A DNA stretch of 29,536 nucleotides, from NCBI GenBank assembly GCA_905215725.1, contig CAJMRD010000014.1, positions 1 to 29,536 of the forward strand, read 5' to 3'. The stretch's first letter is position 1. The number at the start of each line of letters is the position of its first letter. Origin of the DNA: an uncultured bacterium. GTDB taxonomy: Bacteria; Actinomycetota; Coriobacteriia; Coriobacteriales; Coriobacteriaceae. Of the stretch, positions 1 to 9,293 are shown in pieces. Position numbers and translations under genes: made by a program. The notes under the pieces were generated by a model. The model did not search any database. It worked only from the letters and a program-made list of their open reading frames with translations, and had not been told where the DNA came from.

Positions 1-1
1 C

Positions 2-766
2 GACGCCGTCATGGTGGCCGCAGAGATCGTCAACGCCCTGCAGACCATCGTCTCGCGCGAGATCAGCCCCTACGAGCCGGCTGTCATCACCGTCGGCGAG
101 CTGCACGGCGGCACCGCACGCAACGTTATCGCCGGCACGGCCTACCTCGCCGGCACGGTGCGCACCTACGGCGATTCGACCCACGAGGAAATGCCGGAGC
201 TTATGCGCCGCATCGTGGAGCATACCGCGGCCGCCTTGGGCGCCGAGGCAGAGCTCACCGACTACACCATCGCCAACTACAAGGTCGAAAACGACGCCAC
301 CTCGAGCGAGCGCTGCCGTCAGGCTGTAATCAAGTGCCTGGGCCCCACCGGCCAAGGCCATTATCGCGGCACGCTTTCGGGCGAGGATTTTTCGGAGTAC
401 CTGCGTCGCGTACCGGGCGTGCTCGCCTTTGTAGGTACGCGCAACCCCAAGATTGGCGCCACGTACGCCCAACATTCCTGCTTCTACAAGATCGACGAGA
501 CCGTGCTGGCAAAGGGCTCCATGGTGGCCGCCCAGTATGCTATCGACTTTTTGGCCGAGCCCACGCAAGAGGAGCTCGACGGCCCCGCGATTACCGCGGT
601 CGCCGAAACCAACCCCGATCTGGCCGCCAAGTTGCGCTCTGCCAAGGCGACGACCGCCGAGGCTCGCGACGCCATCCATGATGCCCGAACGGCTCGCCAT
701 GCCGCGATCAAGGGCATCCACGACGCACGCGCTGCTGCACGCCGCGAGGAGAAGCACGACGAGTAG
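2..766 (+). CDS. M20-family amidohydrolase/peptidase, C-terminal part
   Basis: The reading frame is open from the first bases of the window, so the gene starts upstream and only about 254 C-terminal residues are seen. The segment contains the dimerisation-domain pattern of M20 metallohydrolases (GELHGGTARNVIAGTAYLAGTVR) followed by the second half of the catalytic domain (SGEDFSEYLRRVPGVLAFVGTRN, then a late His in the AQHSCFYKIDE segment, a likely metal ligand). Such enzymes hydrolyse N-acyl amino acids or hippurate-like amides in the cytoplasm; the substrate cannot be told from this part. The last 60 or so residues form an Ala/Arg/Lys/Asp-rich helical extension (repeated DAR/HDAR units) that is not part of the usual M20 fold. 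A strong hairpin terminator follows 46 bases after the stop. Family assignment is good; substrate is unknown. Confidence 0.85.
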   Translation, partial: DAVMVAAEIVNALQTIVSREISPYEPAVITVGELHGGTARNVIAGTAYLAGTVRTYGDSTHEEMPELMRRIVEHTAAALGAEAELTDYTIANYKVENDATSSERCRQAVIKCLGPTGQGHYRGTLSGEDFSEYLRRVPGVLAFVGTRNPKIGATYAQHSCFYKIDETVLAKGSMVAAQYAIDFLAEPTQEELDGPAITAVAETNPDLAAKLRSAKATTAEARDAIHDARTARHAAIKGIHDARAAARREEKHDE

Positions 767-812
767 TCGATTCGCTGGCATCTCGCAGTCATAGCCACAT
801 CGCGATGTCAAA

Positions 813-846
813 GCGGGGGCGGACGTTTCGACACGTCCGCCCCCGC
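813..846. terminator. Hairpin terminator, probably bidirectional
   Basis: A perfect 14-bp stem (813-826 with 833-846) encloses a six-base loop and is followed by TCATTCTT. It lies between the end of the M20 gene (+) and the end of the convergent zinc-ribbon gene (-), so it could serve both. Confidence 0.8.
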
Positions 847-878
847 TCATTCTTCAAGCGCTATTTCTACTATTTCTA

Positions 879-897
879 CCCCGTCCCCAAATGGCAG
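879..897. repeat. CCCCGTCCCcAAAT-type intergenic motif, copy 1
   Basis: CCCCGTCCCCAAATGGCAG lies 10 bases beyond the stop of the zinc-ribbon gene. The same core (CCCCGTCCC-AAAT, one C fewer) recurs at 9765-9798 and 11441-11467, always between genes. This copy has no clear stem of its own. Confidence 0.5.
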
Positions 898-906
898 ACG
901 GCATGG

Positions 907-2193
<1,287 letters not shown>

Positions 2194-2342
2194 AGAATCA
2201 TCCCTTCGTATCTTGAACGAATCACTTGGATCGCAAACGATGTCTTTAGCATCATTATCGCCCAATGTGGGATCAAATACTCAAAGATGACCGATTTGCA
2301 AGATACACGGCGCCAGCAGGCGGTTCGTTAAATACGTCTGTG

Positions 2343-3365
2343 CTAGTTCGTTCCGCGGAAGCCCTTGCCGACGATCTCGGAGCTGTCGACGATCGTGATA
2401 AAGGCACCCGGATCGACCTCGCGCGCATAACGGCGCAGCTGCACGGCCTCGCGACGGCTCAGCACGCTCATAATCACCGTCACGCACTTGCCCGAGAAGG
2501 CACCGTAGCCGCGGCTGATGGTCGCCGTGCGGTTGAGATGCTTGACGATAAACTCCTCGACCTTAAGGGGCTCGGAACAAATGACCGTGCAGACTTTGCG
2601 CAGGTGAATGCTCTCAATGGCTTTGTCGACCACAAGCGTCTTGGCAAACAGGCCGAGCACGCAGTACAGACCAACGCGCGGGCCGTACAAGAAGGCCGCG
2701 ATGGTCACGATGCCGATATCGACCAGCAGTAGGGCACGGCCAATCTCGAGCGTCGTGCGGCGCTTGAGGATCATGGCAAGAATGTCCGTGCCACCCGTCG
2801 AGGCGCCAATGTCAAAGACAATAGCGCTGCCGAGCGCCGGCAAGATGACGGCAAAGCACAGATCGAGCCACATATCGCCCGTCATCGAGACATCGGTCGG
2901 AATAAAGAGCTCAAACAGCGAAACATAGGCGGACAGCGCAAACGAGGCGAAGACGCTCCAAAGAATCGCCTTGCGCTCCAAAAAGATAAAGCCCAAAACG
3001 ACGAGAACCGCGTTGATAATCCACATAAAGACGCCGACGGGCAGAGTCGGGAACAGCGTGGACAGAATGACCGACATGCCCGAGGTGCCGCCAAAAGCAA
3101 AGTGATTAGGGGTTTTAAACGCAACGATGGCAAAGGCCGTAAGAATCAGACCCAGATTGAGCTCGGCAAAAAAGCGCGGGAAGCCCGGCTCCTGGCTGCG
3201 CTTTTGGCCGGCACGCTCGCCGCGCTCGATATCGGTGCGATCGACCACGCGCTCCATCGGCACCACGGGAGGACGATGCATCTCCTCGGCAGCACGCGAT
3301 GCCGCCTCTGCCGCGGCGGCCTCAATCGCCCATGCCTTGCTTTCTGTTTCGCGCTCGTCAGCCAT
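2343..3365 (-). CDS. YitT-family membrane protein with DUF2179 domain
   Basis: This 340-residue protein has an atypical charged, Ala/Glu-rich N-terminal region of about 65 residues, then a YitT (DUF161) membrane domain with five or six hydrophobic segments (LNLGLILTAFAIVAFKTPNHFAFGGTSGMSVIL..., FDIGASTGGTDILAMIL, ALLLVDIGIVTIAAFLYG). A C-terminal soluble DUF2179 domain follows (CTVICSEPLKVEEFIVKHLNRTATISRGYGAFSGK...). The GGTSG and STGGTD loops are typical of the family. The family is widespread in Gram-positives, sits in the cytoplasmic membrane, and its transport substrate is not established. GAGGGG lies 8 bases before the ATG at 3365. It probably forms its own transcript, because a hairpin block at 3455-3519 separates it from the asp23 gene upstream. 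The extended N-terminus is longer than in most YitT proteins. Confidence 0.85.
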   Translation of the reverse strand: MADERETESKAWAIEAAAAEAASRAAEEMHRPPVVPMERVVDRTDIERGERAGQKRSQEPGFPRFFAELNLGLILTAFAIVAFKTPNHFAFGGTSGMSVILSTLFPTLPVGVFMWIINAVLVVLGFIFLERKAILWSVFASFALSAYVSLFELFIPTDVSMTGDMWLDLCFAVILPALGSAIVFDIGASTGGTDILAMILKRRTTLEIGRALLLVDIGIVTIAAFLYGPRVGLYCVLGLFAKTLVVDKAIESIHLRKVCTVICSEPLKVEEFIVKHLNRTATISRGYGAFSGKCVTVIMSVLSRREAVQLRRYAREVDPGAFITIVDSSEIVGKGFRGTN

Positions 3366-3454
3366 TACGGCAACCCCTCGTTAACAATTTGGAAACAATG
3401 CGCCCATTAGGGTAACGCGGAACGCGACGATTGCAACCCCTAGTTAGACGAGTG

Positions 3455-3477
3455 GTATGCCTACATCGGGGGCATAC
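3455..3477. repeat. Short inverted repeat between asp23 and yitT-like genes
   Basis: GTATGCC (3455-3461) and GGCATAC (3471-3477) form a 7-bp stem with a nine-base loop. It is not followed by a T-run on either strand, so it is more likely an operator or RNA structure than a terminator. Confidence 0.45.
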
Positions 3478-3481
3478 AAAT

Positions 3482-3519
3482 AACGGCCGGCCGCACATAC
3501 ATCCGTGCGACCGGCCGTT
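3482..3519 (-). terminator. Terminator of the Asp23 operon
   Basis: A 15-bp stem with one mismatch (3482-3496 with 3505-3519) and an 8-base loop. On the minus strand it is followed by TTATTTGT, and it lies about 50 bases after the asp23 stop. Confidence 0.7.
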
Positions 3520-3570
3520 TGACGTTTTCGCAGATAAAATCTGCCAAAATAAACATCCCTTTTTGGTAGG

Positions 3571-4086
3571 TTACTCGTGCTGGTTGGTGCGGTGCTCGTA
3601 CTCCTCGGGGGTGATGACGTCCTCGATACGCAGGTTGACGCCCGCCACCTCAAGGCCGGTCATCGCGGCAAGGCGCTCAGTGACGCGCGCCTTGACATCG
3701 TCGAATATCGCGGGCGCATAGGCGCCGTACTCGATAATGACGGAGATGTTGACGACCACGCGATTATCGTCGGTGACCTCGACCGTCACGCCCTTGGTCA
3801 GATTCTCGGCACCAAACTGCTCCTGCACAAAATGCATGAGATTACCCTTCATGCCCAGAACGTGCGGAACCTCGCGAGTGGCCATGGCAACGATCTTCTC
3901 GATCACACCGTTGGAATAGGTCAGCGAGTCCTCGGACTCGTCCGCCTCCTCGTCGTCCTCATCCTCATCGGACTCGGCCTCGACAAGAGCCTCGTCCTCG
4001 AGCGTCACATCCTCGGCTTCGGCGACGACCGCTTCGTTCTCCTCGAGCTCGGTATCGGCTACATCGACCTTCGTATTAAAAGCCAT
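3571..4086 (-). CDS. Asp23/Gls24-family envelope stress protein
   Basis: The 171-residue protein has a very acidic first third (Glu/Asp-rich from about residue 9 to 52, including DEDEDDEEADESED) and an Asp23 domain in the rest (YSNGVIEKIVAMATREVPHVLGMKG... VNISVIIEYGAYAPAIFDDVKARVTERLAAMTGLEVAGVNLRIEDV). Asp23 proteins are abundant, cytoplasmic, and held at the membrane by AmaP; loss causes cell-wall stress in Staphylococcus. GGAGG stands 4 bases before the ATG at 4086. It is the last gene of a three-gene operon with the AmaP-like and DUF2273 genes, the typical neighbours of this family. The acidic leader is an addition to the usual domain and is likely unstructured. Confidence 0.9.
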   Translation of the reverse strand: MAFNTKVDVADTELEENEAVVAEAEDVTLEDEALVEAESDEDEDDEEADESEDSLTYSNGVIEKIVAMATREVPHVLGMKGNLMHFVQEQFGAENLTKGVTVEVTDDNRVVVNISVIIEYGAYAPAIFDDVKARVTERLAAMTGLEVAGVNLRIEDVITPEEYEHRTNQHE

Positions 4087-4130
4087 GGTTCCTCCTTATG
4101 CCTGCCGCGGATGCGACAGTCGAATACATA

Positions 4131-4508
4131 TTAGCGACCGCTAAACAGACGGCCGAAGAAGTTGACGATCCCGTTCTCGCCGTCGCGAATTTGGCCGATC
4201 ACAGCGCCGATCAGCACGAAGAATGCAATGACGAGCGTGTCCCACAGGCCCAACGTGAGCACCAACACAGCGAGGATAAAGCCAGCGACGGCGCCGAGCG
4301 TGGTGTTGGGATGACGCACAGCATAGCTCCAGATGGCAGCGCCCGTACCCTTGATGAGACCCATAGCCTCGTCAAAATCCGCGGCTGCCGCGTCTTGTAA
4401 CTCGGTTGCCTCTGCTTTGGAATCAACAGGTTCGCTCGCCGGTGTGGCGCTCTGGTCAATCGTCAGGCGCGGCGTACGAGCAGTCTTATCTTGATTGGTA
4501 TCACTCAC
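4131..4508 (-). CDS. DUF2273 small membrane protein of the Asp23 operon
   Basis: A 125-residue protein starting at GTG (4508). The first 50 residues are polar; then come AIWSYAVRHPNTTLGAVAGFILAVLVLTLGLWDTLVIAFFVLIGAVIG, two closely spaced membrane helices, and a short basic tail (GIVNFFGRLFSGR). This two-helix unit with a final amphipathic stretch matches DUF2273 proteins that accompany Asp23 and AmaP. The GTG start is supported by TGGAGG upstream inside the preceding gene, by the clear loss of protein-like composition further up, and by an 8-base overlap with the stop of the AmaP-like gene (GTGAGTGA), which implies translational coupling. The polar N-terminal 50 residues are longer than in typical DUF2273 members. 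Role: probably part of the membrane platform for Asp23. Confidence 0.8.
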   Translation of the reverse strand: MSDTNQDKTARTPRLTIDQSATPASEPVDSKAEATELQDAAAADFDEAMGLIKGTGAAIWSYAVRHPNTTLGAVAGFILAVLVLTLGLWDTLVIAFFVLIGAVIGQIRDGENGIVNFFGRLFSGR

Positions 4509-5046
4509 CGGAAACCTCCACGGTCTGGACGGTAGTCTTGGACGGCAAAAAACGGACGCGCGTGGTCGTACCCGGCGTGCCGAGCATGGTGTCGCAAGCT
4601 TCTTCGATGCGCTGCTGCATCGCAGTAGCCAGAGATGCCACGTCCTTATCGTCAAGCGCGATAGCCTCGACCTTAAATCGGACGCGCGAATCGTCGGGGC
4701 CTTGGACGCGGGCCTCGACATGCTCGACCATCACGCGGTCGTCGCGCTCGGCAGCAGCCCTGGCACACGAAGAAAGCGCCGCAAGGGTAACCTCGATATT
4801 GCGCTCCCCCGCCGGATGCACACAGGACGGCTCGCGACGGGCAAACATCAGGCGGAAGAAGCTTACCAGCACGCCGATCGCCACAACTCCGCCGCATGCC
4901 GTCACGACAATGCGCGGCATGGGGTCGCGCATCAGCAGCATAAAGCGATACGTATACGGCCCCCAAAACTGGCAGACAAGCGTACCCAGCGCCACGATGG
5001 CGGTGGCAAGATACACAATCGCTAGGGCTCGTTTGAGTACGCGCAC
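4501..5046 (-). CDS. amaP: AmaP-like membrane anchor of Asp23
   Basis: The 181-residue protein has two N-terminal membrane helices (about residues 7-28 and 45-66: ALAIVYLATAIVALGTLVCQFWG and IVVTACGGVVAIGVLVSFFRLMF), followed by a cytoplasmic Asp23-like domain (NIEVTLAALSSCARAAAERDDRVMVEHVEARVQGPDDSRVRFKVEAIALDDKDVASLATAMQQRIEEACDTMLG). This is the architecture of AmaP, which tethers Asp23 to the membrane. The start is GTG at 5046, with GAAGGGAG about 6 bases upstream. It is the first gene of the operon; a possible -10 TATAAT on the minus strand (5097-5102) sits at the foot of the upstream yebC terminator, but no good -35 was found. The gene symbol follows architecture and context. Confidence 0.75.
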   Translation of the reverse strand: MRVLKRALAIVYLATAIVALGTLVCQFWGPYTYRFMLLMRDPMPRIVVTACGGVVAIGVLVSFFRLMFARREPSCVHPAGERNIEVTLAALSSCARAAAERDDRVMVEHVEARVQGPDDSRVRFKVEAIALDDKDVASLATAMQQRIEEACDTMLGTPGTTTRVRFLPSKTTVQTVEVSGE

Positions 5047-5105
5047 GTAGCGCTCCCTTCAAATCTCGGCTCTCGAAATGCAAAACGGTTCGCATCATTA
5101 TAAAA

Positions 5106-5143
5106 GAGCCGGATCCGGTGCTCTACGCACGCGGATCCGGCTC
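5106..5143 (-). terminator. Terminator of yebC
   Basis: GAGCCGGATCCG (5106-5117) pairs perfectly with 5132-5143. The loop itself closes with GTGC/GCAC, giving a 16-bp stem with one bulged base. On the minus strand it is followed by TTTTA. Confidence 0.85.
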
Positions 5144-5212
5144 ATCTATTCCACGAGGCTTGCATGCTCGCTTCATTATGCCCAGATATGCACGGCTTAA
5201 CCCGTGCGGGCG

Positions 5213-6019
5213 CTACTCCTCCTCGAGGGCAGCGATGACCTCGTCGGTCATGTCCATGGTGCTGTAAACATCCTGGACGTCGTCGAGCTCCTCAAGACGG
5301 TCGATGAGGCGCTGAACCTTCTTGGCGTCGGCGCCGGAGACCTCGGTCGGGGTGGTCGGGACCATGGTGGTCTCGGAGCCCTTGACCTGGACGCCCTGCT
5401 CCTCGAGTGCCTTGGAGACAGCCATGACCTCGTTGGCAGTAGTCCAGACGATCCACTCCTCGCCGGCGTCCTCGTAGTCCTCGCCACCGGCCTCGGCGAT
5501 GGCCATCATGAACTCATCCTCGTCACCGGCAGCACCGTTGGCGATCATGGTCTCCTTCTTGGCGTTCTCGTCCAGGATCTCCTTGGCGACGACGATCTGG
5601 CCCTTACGCTCAAACTGGAAGGCGACGGAGCCGGAGGTGCCCAGGTTGCCACCAGCGTGGGAGAAGGCGGAACGGACATCAGCGGCGGTACGGTTGCGGT
5701 TGTCGGTCAGGCAGTCGACGTAGACGGCGACACCGGCGGGACCGTAGCCCTCGTACACGATGTTCTCGTAGACGGCGGCGTCAGCACCCGAACCAAAAGC
5801 CTTGTCGATAGCGGACTTGATCTTGTCCTTAGGCATGGACTGAGCCTTGGCCTTGGCAACGGCAGCGGCGAGGCTGGCGTTGTTCTCGGGCAGCGGGTCA
5901 CCGCCGAGACGGGCAGCAACGGTGATGTTGCGGCTGAGCTTGGAGAAGAGGGCGGAACGCTTGGCGTCCTGCGCGCCCTTACGATGCTTGGTTGTGGCCC
6001 ACTTAGAGTGTCCGGACAT
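5213..6019 (-). CDS. yebC: YebC/PmpR-family protein
   Basis: The 268-residue protein opens with the family signature (MSGHSKWATTKHRKGAQDAKRSALFSKLSRNI) and continues with the conserved blocks PKDKIKSAIDKA, YEGYGPAGVAVYVDCLTDNRNRTAADVRSAFSHAGGNLGTSGSVAFQF. YebC proteins are cytoplasmic; some are described as transcription regulators, and recent work links the family to relief of ribosome stalling at proline-rich stretches. The protein is somewhat longer than the usual 240-250 residues, with the extra length in the acidic middle region around residues 150-185 (DENAKKETMIANGAAGDEDEFMMAIAEAGGEDYEDAGEE). GGAGA stands 5 bases before the ATG. It has its own terminator and a 165-bp upstream gap, so it is probably monocistronic. 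Confidence 0.95.
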   Translation of the reverse strand: MSGHSKWATTKHRKGAQDAKRSALFSKLSRNITVAARLGGDPLPENNASLAAAVAKAKAQSMPKDKIKSAIDKAFGSGADAAVYENIVYEGYGPAGVAVYVDCLTDNRNRTAADVRSAFSHAGGNLGTSGSVAFQFERKGQIVVAKEILDENAKKETMIANGAAGDEDEFMMAIAEAGGEDYEDAGEEWIVWTTANEVMAVSKALEEQGVQVKGSETTMVPTTPTEVSGADAKKVQRLIDRLEELDDVQDVYSTMDMTDEVIAALEEE

Positions 6020-6140
6020 ACGTGTCTCCTATCGGTTTCGACCTAAAGCCCAGCGCAGATGCTCGGGCAATATAAACAAACGTCGTTATGATATACCTAC
6101 TGGCCTGCGAGATAAACCCCAAAATGAAGGCGTCGTGATG

Positions 6141-6183
6141 ATGTCCCCTTTGGTGCAAAGAAACCTGACCCTCAATGCACCAA
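6141..6183. repeat. GTCCCC-core hairpin element
   Basis: TTGGTGCA (6150-6157) and TGCACCAA (6176-6183) form an 8-bp stem around an 18-base loop, preceded by ATGTCCCC. It ends one base before the stop codon of the minus-strand membrane protein gene. It resembles the hairpins at 8408-8446 and 26707-26735, which also carry a GTCCCC/GGGAC core. Confidence 0.55.
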
Positions 6184-6184
6184 G

Positions 6185-8368
6185 TTAGAACCAGAAGAAG
6201 TCGCTGCGGGTGACGGTGGCGCCGATGGCGAAGGGCATGCAGGCGATGACCGGATACAGGTAGCGCATGTAAGTCGAGCCGTTGCACGGGCCAATCAGGC
6301 ACACAGCGAGCACGCCCAACAGCGGCACCCAGATCGCCAGCGCACGCCATGAATGACGACGCAGCAAGTAGACCACCACGGCGATCATGATCCACACATA
6401 GGTGGCCGAGCTCATGGTGAGCGAGATAAAGGGAACACGCTGCACCGCCACACGGTACAAATTGATCAGGTGGTCGCACCAGCGCACCACGTTGCTGTCA
6501 ACCGGATGGAAGTCGAAGTACTTGAGGTTGTCGGGACGCGCCATGATCTCGGCACTACGCGCCGTGCTGTAGACCCAGGCATCGCGCGCGCTCGGATAAA
6601 AATAACCATAGTAGTTATTGATAAGCGCCGAAATATAGCACTCGGGATCCTTCTTAAACATCTGAGCCCATACCTCAAAATAGGCATCGATGTCCTCCTG
6701 CGAGGCGTACTCGTTAAAGCAATTTTTGACGGAGTCCGACTTATCCGGGTTGTAGCGGCGGCCCAGGTTCTCGTACTTGAGCACGCGATCGATCACGGCG
6801 CGCTCCTCGTCGGTCACCAAACCGTCGCAGGGTGCCTCCACGATAGTGCCGTCCTCCTTTACCGTGGGGTTGACGCCCGAGTTGAGGCCGTCGTGCTTTT
6901 GGACGAAACGAGCCGTCTGTTGGAACGGAATCGAGAGGATTTCGCGCTTGGAACCAGGCGTGATGTCGTGCGCCGGCATAAAGACCTTGGTGAAGTACAT
7001 ATTAGAGGCAAGGCAGAGTGCGAGCACCGCGAGGACGCCAACCCAGCGGAAGCGCGGCGTGGCGCATGAGACCGCGGTGCCCGTCTGCTTAGCCGCACGA
7101 CGAGCGACATGTACATCCCATGCGCAAAACGCCGCCGCGATTACGCATGCCGCCAGGGGAAACACCAGGCCTCCATTGCGCAAAAACGTGGAACCCATGG
7201 CAGCCAGCGCAAGCAACAGCCAGTCGTGGCGCGCAAAGAGCACGGGGGCTTTCTCGCCCGCTCGCTCGACATTGGCATCACGACGGGGCAAGCCACATGC
7301 CACGAGCTTGACGGTCTGTATCAGCAGCACCAAAAACGCGTCGGCAAAGAGCACGTCTTTGGTGAGCAACGCCGCGTAGTTAGAGAACATCGGCATAAAC
7401 GCAAAGAACAGCAGGATCGTACCGCGAACCGGCAGGCTCACGCCCAGTTTGCGCAGCGACGAAATGGAATAGGCCATGCAGGCAGCCGTGATGACAAACT
7501 GAGCGCAGGTATAGATGATGAGGCCCGCGTTAGCGCTGTTGAACAGCGAAAGCCCCAGCTGAACGCACGAGCCGATAATGGCCGTGTGCACCACGGGATG
7601 GTGCCCGTTGAGCAGCACGTTGGGGTTGAGCAGGCGCAGGTAGTCGCTCGTGCCATTGGGATAGTTGAACCACTGGCGAATCTGCGCACCCGTATCTCCC
7701 ATAAAAAGGCCGGGCAGCGAAGCGATGAGCGTGGGCGCCCAGGCGATCATAAGCACCAGGAAGGGCCCGGCAAAGGGATGGACCGAGAGCACGGCGTGAG
7801 CCACACGCCATACGCGGCCAAAGTGCGCTTCGGAAAACGGAATGCGCCGAGAGCTCAGCCAATCCAGGCACTCAAAAGCCAGATAGAAGGCCACGATCGC
7901 TAGGAGCATCCAGCCCGCGCCGCCAATCCAGGCGCAGATGATGCGGGCCTTGTCGCCAAGAACAATCTCGGCCGAGTCGATAAGGTCGTAGCTGCGGCCG
8001 AACACCATGCAGATGGCGAAAAACAGCGACGGCAGAATAATCGATGGGCGCCAGGTGTCGCCACGGCCAAAGAACACGTAGCGAAACGGCAGCGTGAGCA
8101 GGCAGGCAAGCGCAAGCAGCATGACCGCGTCGGTATGGCCGGCAAACGAGAGGAGCACCTCGTAGCACACGTACAGCATGCCCGAGGCTTTGGGGTCAAT
8201 CGCCAAGACTGCGTTGCTCGACACCGGGGCGGGATCGATGGAAAACGCCGTGGTCGCCAACAGCGCGAGCAGAAATGCGATGAGCGTCTGCTTGGCGGGG
8301 TAGCGCTTAAACCAGACGATGCGGGCAGCGTCGCGCGCAGCCGTTGTGGAGAGATCGGAATCCTTCAC
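6185..8368 (-). CDS. Large polytopic membrane protein (DUF6020-like, possible GT-C glycosyltransferase)
   Basis: The 727-residue protein has roughly 12-14 hydrophobic segments, from residue 28 (LIAFLLALLATTAFSI) through the C-terminal group (YVWIMIAVVVYLLRR; ALAIWVPLLGVLAVCLIG). A first extra-membrane loop carries MGDTGAQIRQWFNYPNG and, shortly after, NPNVLLNGHHPVVHTAIIG. An acidic residue plus such a His-rich loop between the early helices is typical of GT-C fold lipid-linked-sugar transferases. A soluble domain lies at about residues 480-610 (SKREILSIPFQQTARFVQKHDG...). The arrangement resembles DUF6020 proteins of Coriobacteriia and Clostridia, a recollection I could not check. It would act in the membrane, perhaps in cell-envelope glycan assembly. 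No precise function is claimed. Confidence 0.6.
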   Translation of the reverse strand: MKDSDLSTTAARDAARIVWFKRYPAKQTLIAFLLALLATTAFSIDPAPVSSNAVLAIDPKASGMLYVCYEVLLSFAGHTDAVMLLALACLLTLPFRYVFFGRGDTWRPSIILPSLFFAICMVFGRSYDLIDSAEIVLGDKARIICAWIGGAGWMLLAIVAFYLAFECLDWLSSRRIPFSEAHFGRVWRVAHAVLSVHPFAGPFLVLMIAWAPTLIASLPGLFMGDTGAQIRQWFNYPNGTSDYLRLLNPNVLLNGHHPVVHTAIIGSCVQLGLSLFNSANAGLIIYTCAQFVITAACMAYSISSLRKLGVSLPVRGTILLFFAFMPMFSNYAALLTKDVLFADAFLVLLIQTVKLVACGLPRRDANVERAGEKAPVLFARHDWLLLALAAMGSTFLRNGGLVFPLAACVIAAAFCAWDVHVARRAAKQTGTAVSCATPRFRWVGVLAVLALCLASNMYFTKVFMPAHDITPGSKREILSIPFQQTARFVQKHDGLNSGVNPTVKEDGTIVEAPCDGLVTDEERAVIDRVLKYENLGRRYNPDKSDSVKNCFNEYASQEDIDAYFEVWAQMFKKDPECYISALINNYYGYFYPSARDAWVYSTARSAEIMARPDNLKYFDFHPVDSNVVRWCDHLINLYRVAVQRVPFISLTMSSATYVWIMIAVVVYLLRRHSWRALAIWVPLLGVLAVCLIGPCNGSTYMRYLYPVIACMPFAIGATVTRSDFFWF

Positions 8369-8407
8369 AGTCCGAAAGCCTTTCTAGAAACCTATCAAAC
8401 TCAGCAA

Positions 8408-8446
8408 AACCACCACAAAGGTGCCTGTGTCCCCTTTGTGGTGGTT
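8408..8446. repeat. Perfect 14-bp hairpin overlapping the lgt stop codon
   Basis: A perfect 14-bp stem (8408-8421 with 8433-8446) with an 11-base loop. It carries the AAGG-TGCCTGTGTCCCCTT core also hinted at in the 6141 and 26707 elements. Its right arm covers the first two bases of the lgt stop triplet (TTA at 8445-8447). It may end lgt transcripts, but no T-run follows. Confidence 0.7.
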
Positions 8447-9266
8447 AGGCGTCGAGGTAGATGCGCTGGGGGCGATTGCGGCGACGAGCAAAGATGACGA
8501 GCGCCAGGCCCGCAATAACGAGCGGAAGGCTCAGCAGCTGACCCATCGTGATGACGCCGCCCAGCAGATAGCCCAGCTGGGCGTCGGGCACGCGCACGAA
8601 CTCGACGAGGAAGCGGACGATGCCGTAACCCATCACGAACGCGCCCATAAACGTGCCCTGGGGCAGCAGCGGCTTTTTGCGGCTGAGCACCTGCAGGATG
8701 CAGAAGAGCACGATGCCCTCAAGAAATGCCTCGTAGAGCTGGGAGGGATGACGCGGCATATCGCCCGCAGTCCCGCCAAAGACCACGCCCCATGGCAGAT
8801 CGGTCGGCTTGCCCCACAGCTCACCGTTGACAAAGTTGGCACAACGGCCCAGGCACAAGGCCAGCGGCGCGCCTATGACGGCAAGGTCTGCCAAAGTCCA
8901 TGCGTCGAGCTTATACATGCGGCACACGATGATGCCGCCGATAATGCCGCCCACCAAGCCGCCATGGAAGCTCATGCCGCCCTCGTTGGTGGCAAAGATC
9001 TCGAGCGGGTGCGCCCAGTAGTAGCCAGCACCGTAAAAGACGACGTAGAACAGGCGCGCACCGATAATGAGGCCAAAGACCACGCCGACCACGACACTCG
9101 TCAGGTCATCAATCGTGATGTTAAAACCCCAGCGACGCTGCGTGCGGTACATGACAACCGCCGTGAGCAGGGCGCCGACCACATAGGCCAAGCCGTACCA
9201 GTAGATGGTGATGGGCCCCGCCGAAATCGCGACGGGATCAAGCATATGGTAGAAGTCGTTGAGCAT
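8445..9266 (-). CDS. lgt: Prolipoprotein diacylglyceryl transferase
   Basis: A 273-residue membrane enzyme that transfers diacylglycerol from phosphatidylglycerol to the lipobox Cys of prolipoproteins. Family blocks are all present: ITIYWYGLAYVVG near the N-terminus, GGMSFHGGLVGGIIGG, the signature GRCANFVNGELWGKPTDLPWGVVF with its invariant Arg and Asn, HPSQLYEAFLEG, and a C-terminal GQLLSLPLVIAGLALV segment. Seven membrane helices are expected. The start at 9266 (MLNDFYHMLDP) has AGGAGGG 5 bases upstream; the frame extends 20 codons further up but that stretch overlaps the preceding terminator and has no ribosome site. It lies between the DUF6020-like and NifU-domain genes, all on the same strand but each separated by hairpins. 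Confidence 0.95.
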   Translation of the reverse strand: MLNDFYHMLDPVAISAGPITIYWYGLAYVVGALLTAVVMYRTQRRWGFNITIDDLTSVVVGVVFGLIIGARLFYVVFYGAGYYWAHPLEIFATNEGGMSFHGGLVGGIIGGIIVCRMYKLDAWTLADLAVIGAPLALCLGRCANFVNGELWGKPTDLPWGVVFGGTAGDMPRHPSQLYEAFLEGIVLFCILQVLSRKKPLLPQGTFMGAFVMGYGIVRFLVEFVRVPDAQLGYLLGGVITMGQLLSLPLVIAGLALVIFARRRNRPQRIYLDA

Positions 9267-9293
9267 GTCGACCCTCCTACTCCCTACATACAA

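Noticed and set aside
4508..4721. N-terminal extension of the DUF2273 protein up to 4721
   Set aside because: It overlaps the AmaP-like gene in another frame, is Arg/Ser/Pro-rich and has no ribosome site; the GTG at 4508 has both a ribosome site and coupling to the upstream stop.
5204..6046. Plus-strand frame opposite yebC
   Set aside because: Antisense shadow; YebC on the minus strand has all conserved blocks and a good start.
6065..6080. Promoter of yebC with -10 TATATT (minus strand)
   Set aside because: No acceptable -35 hexamer at 16-18 bp, so it was not annotated.
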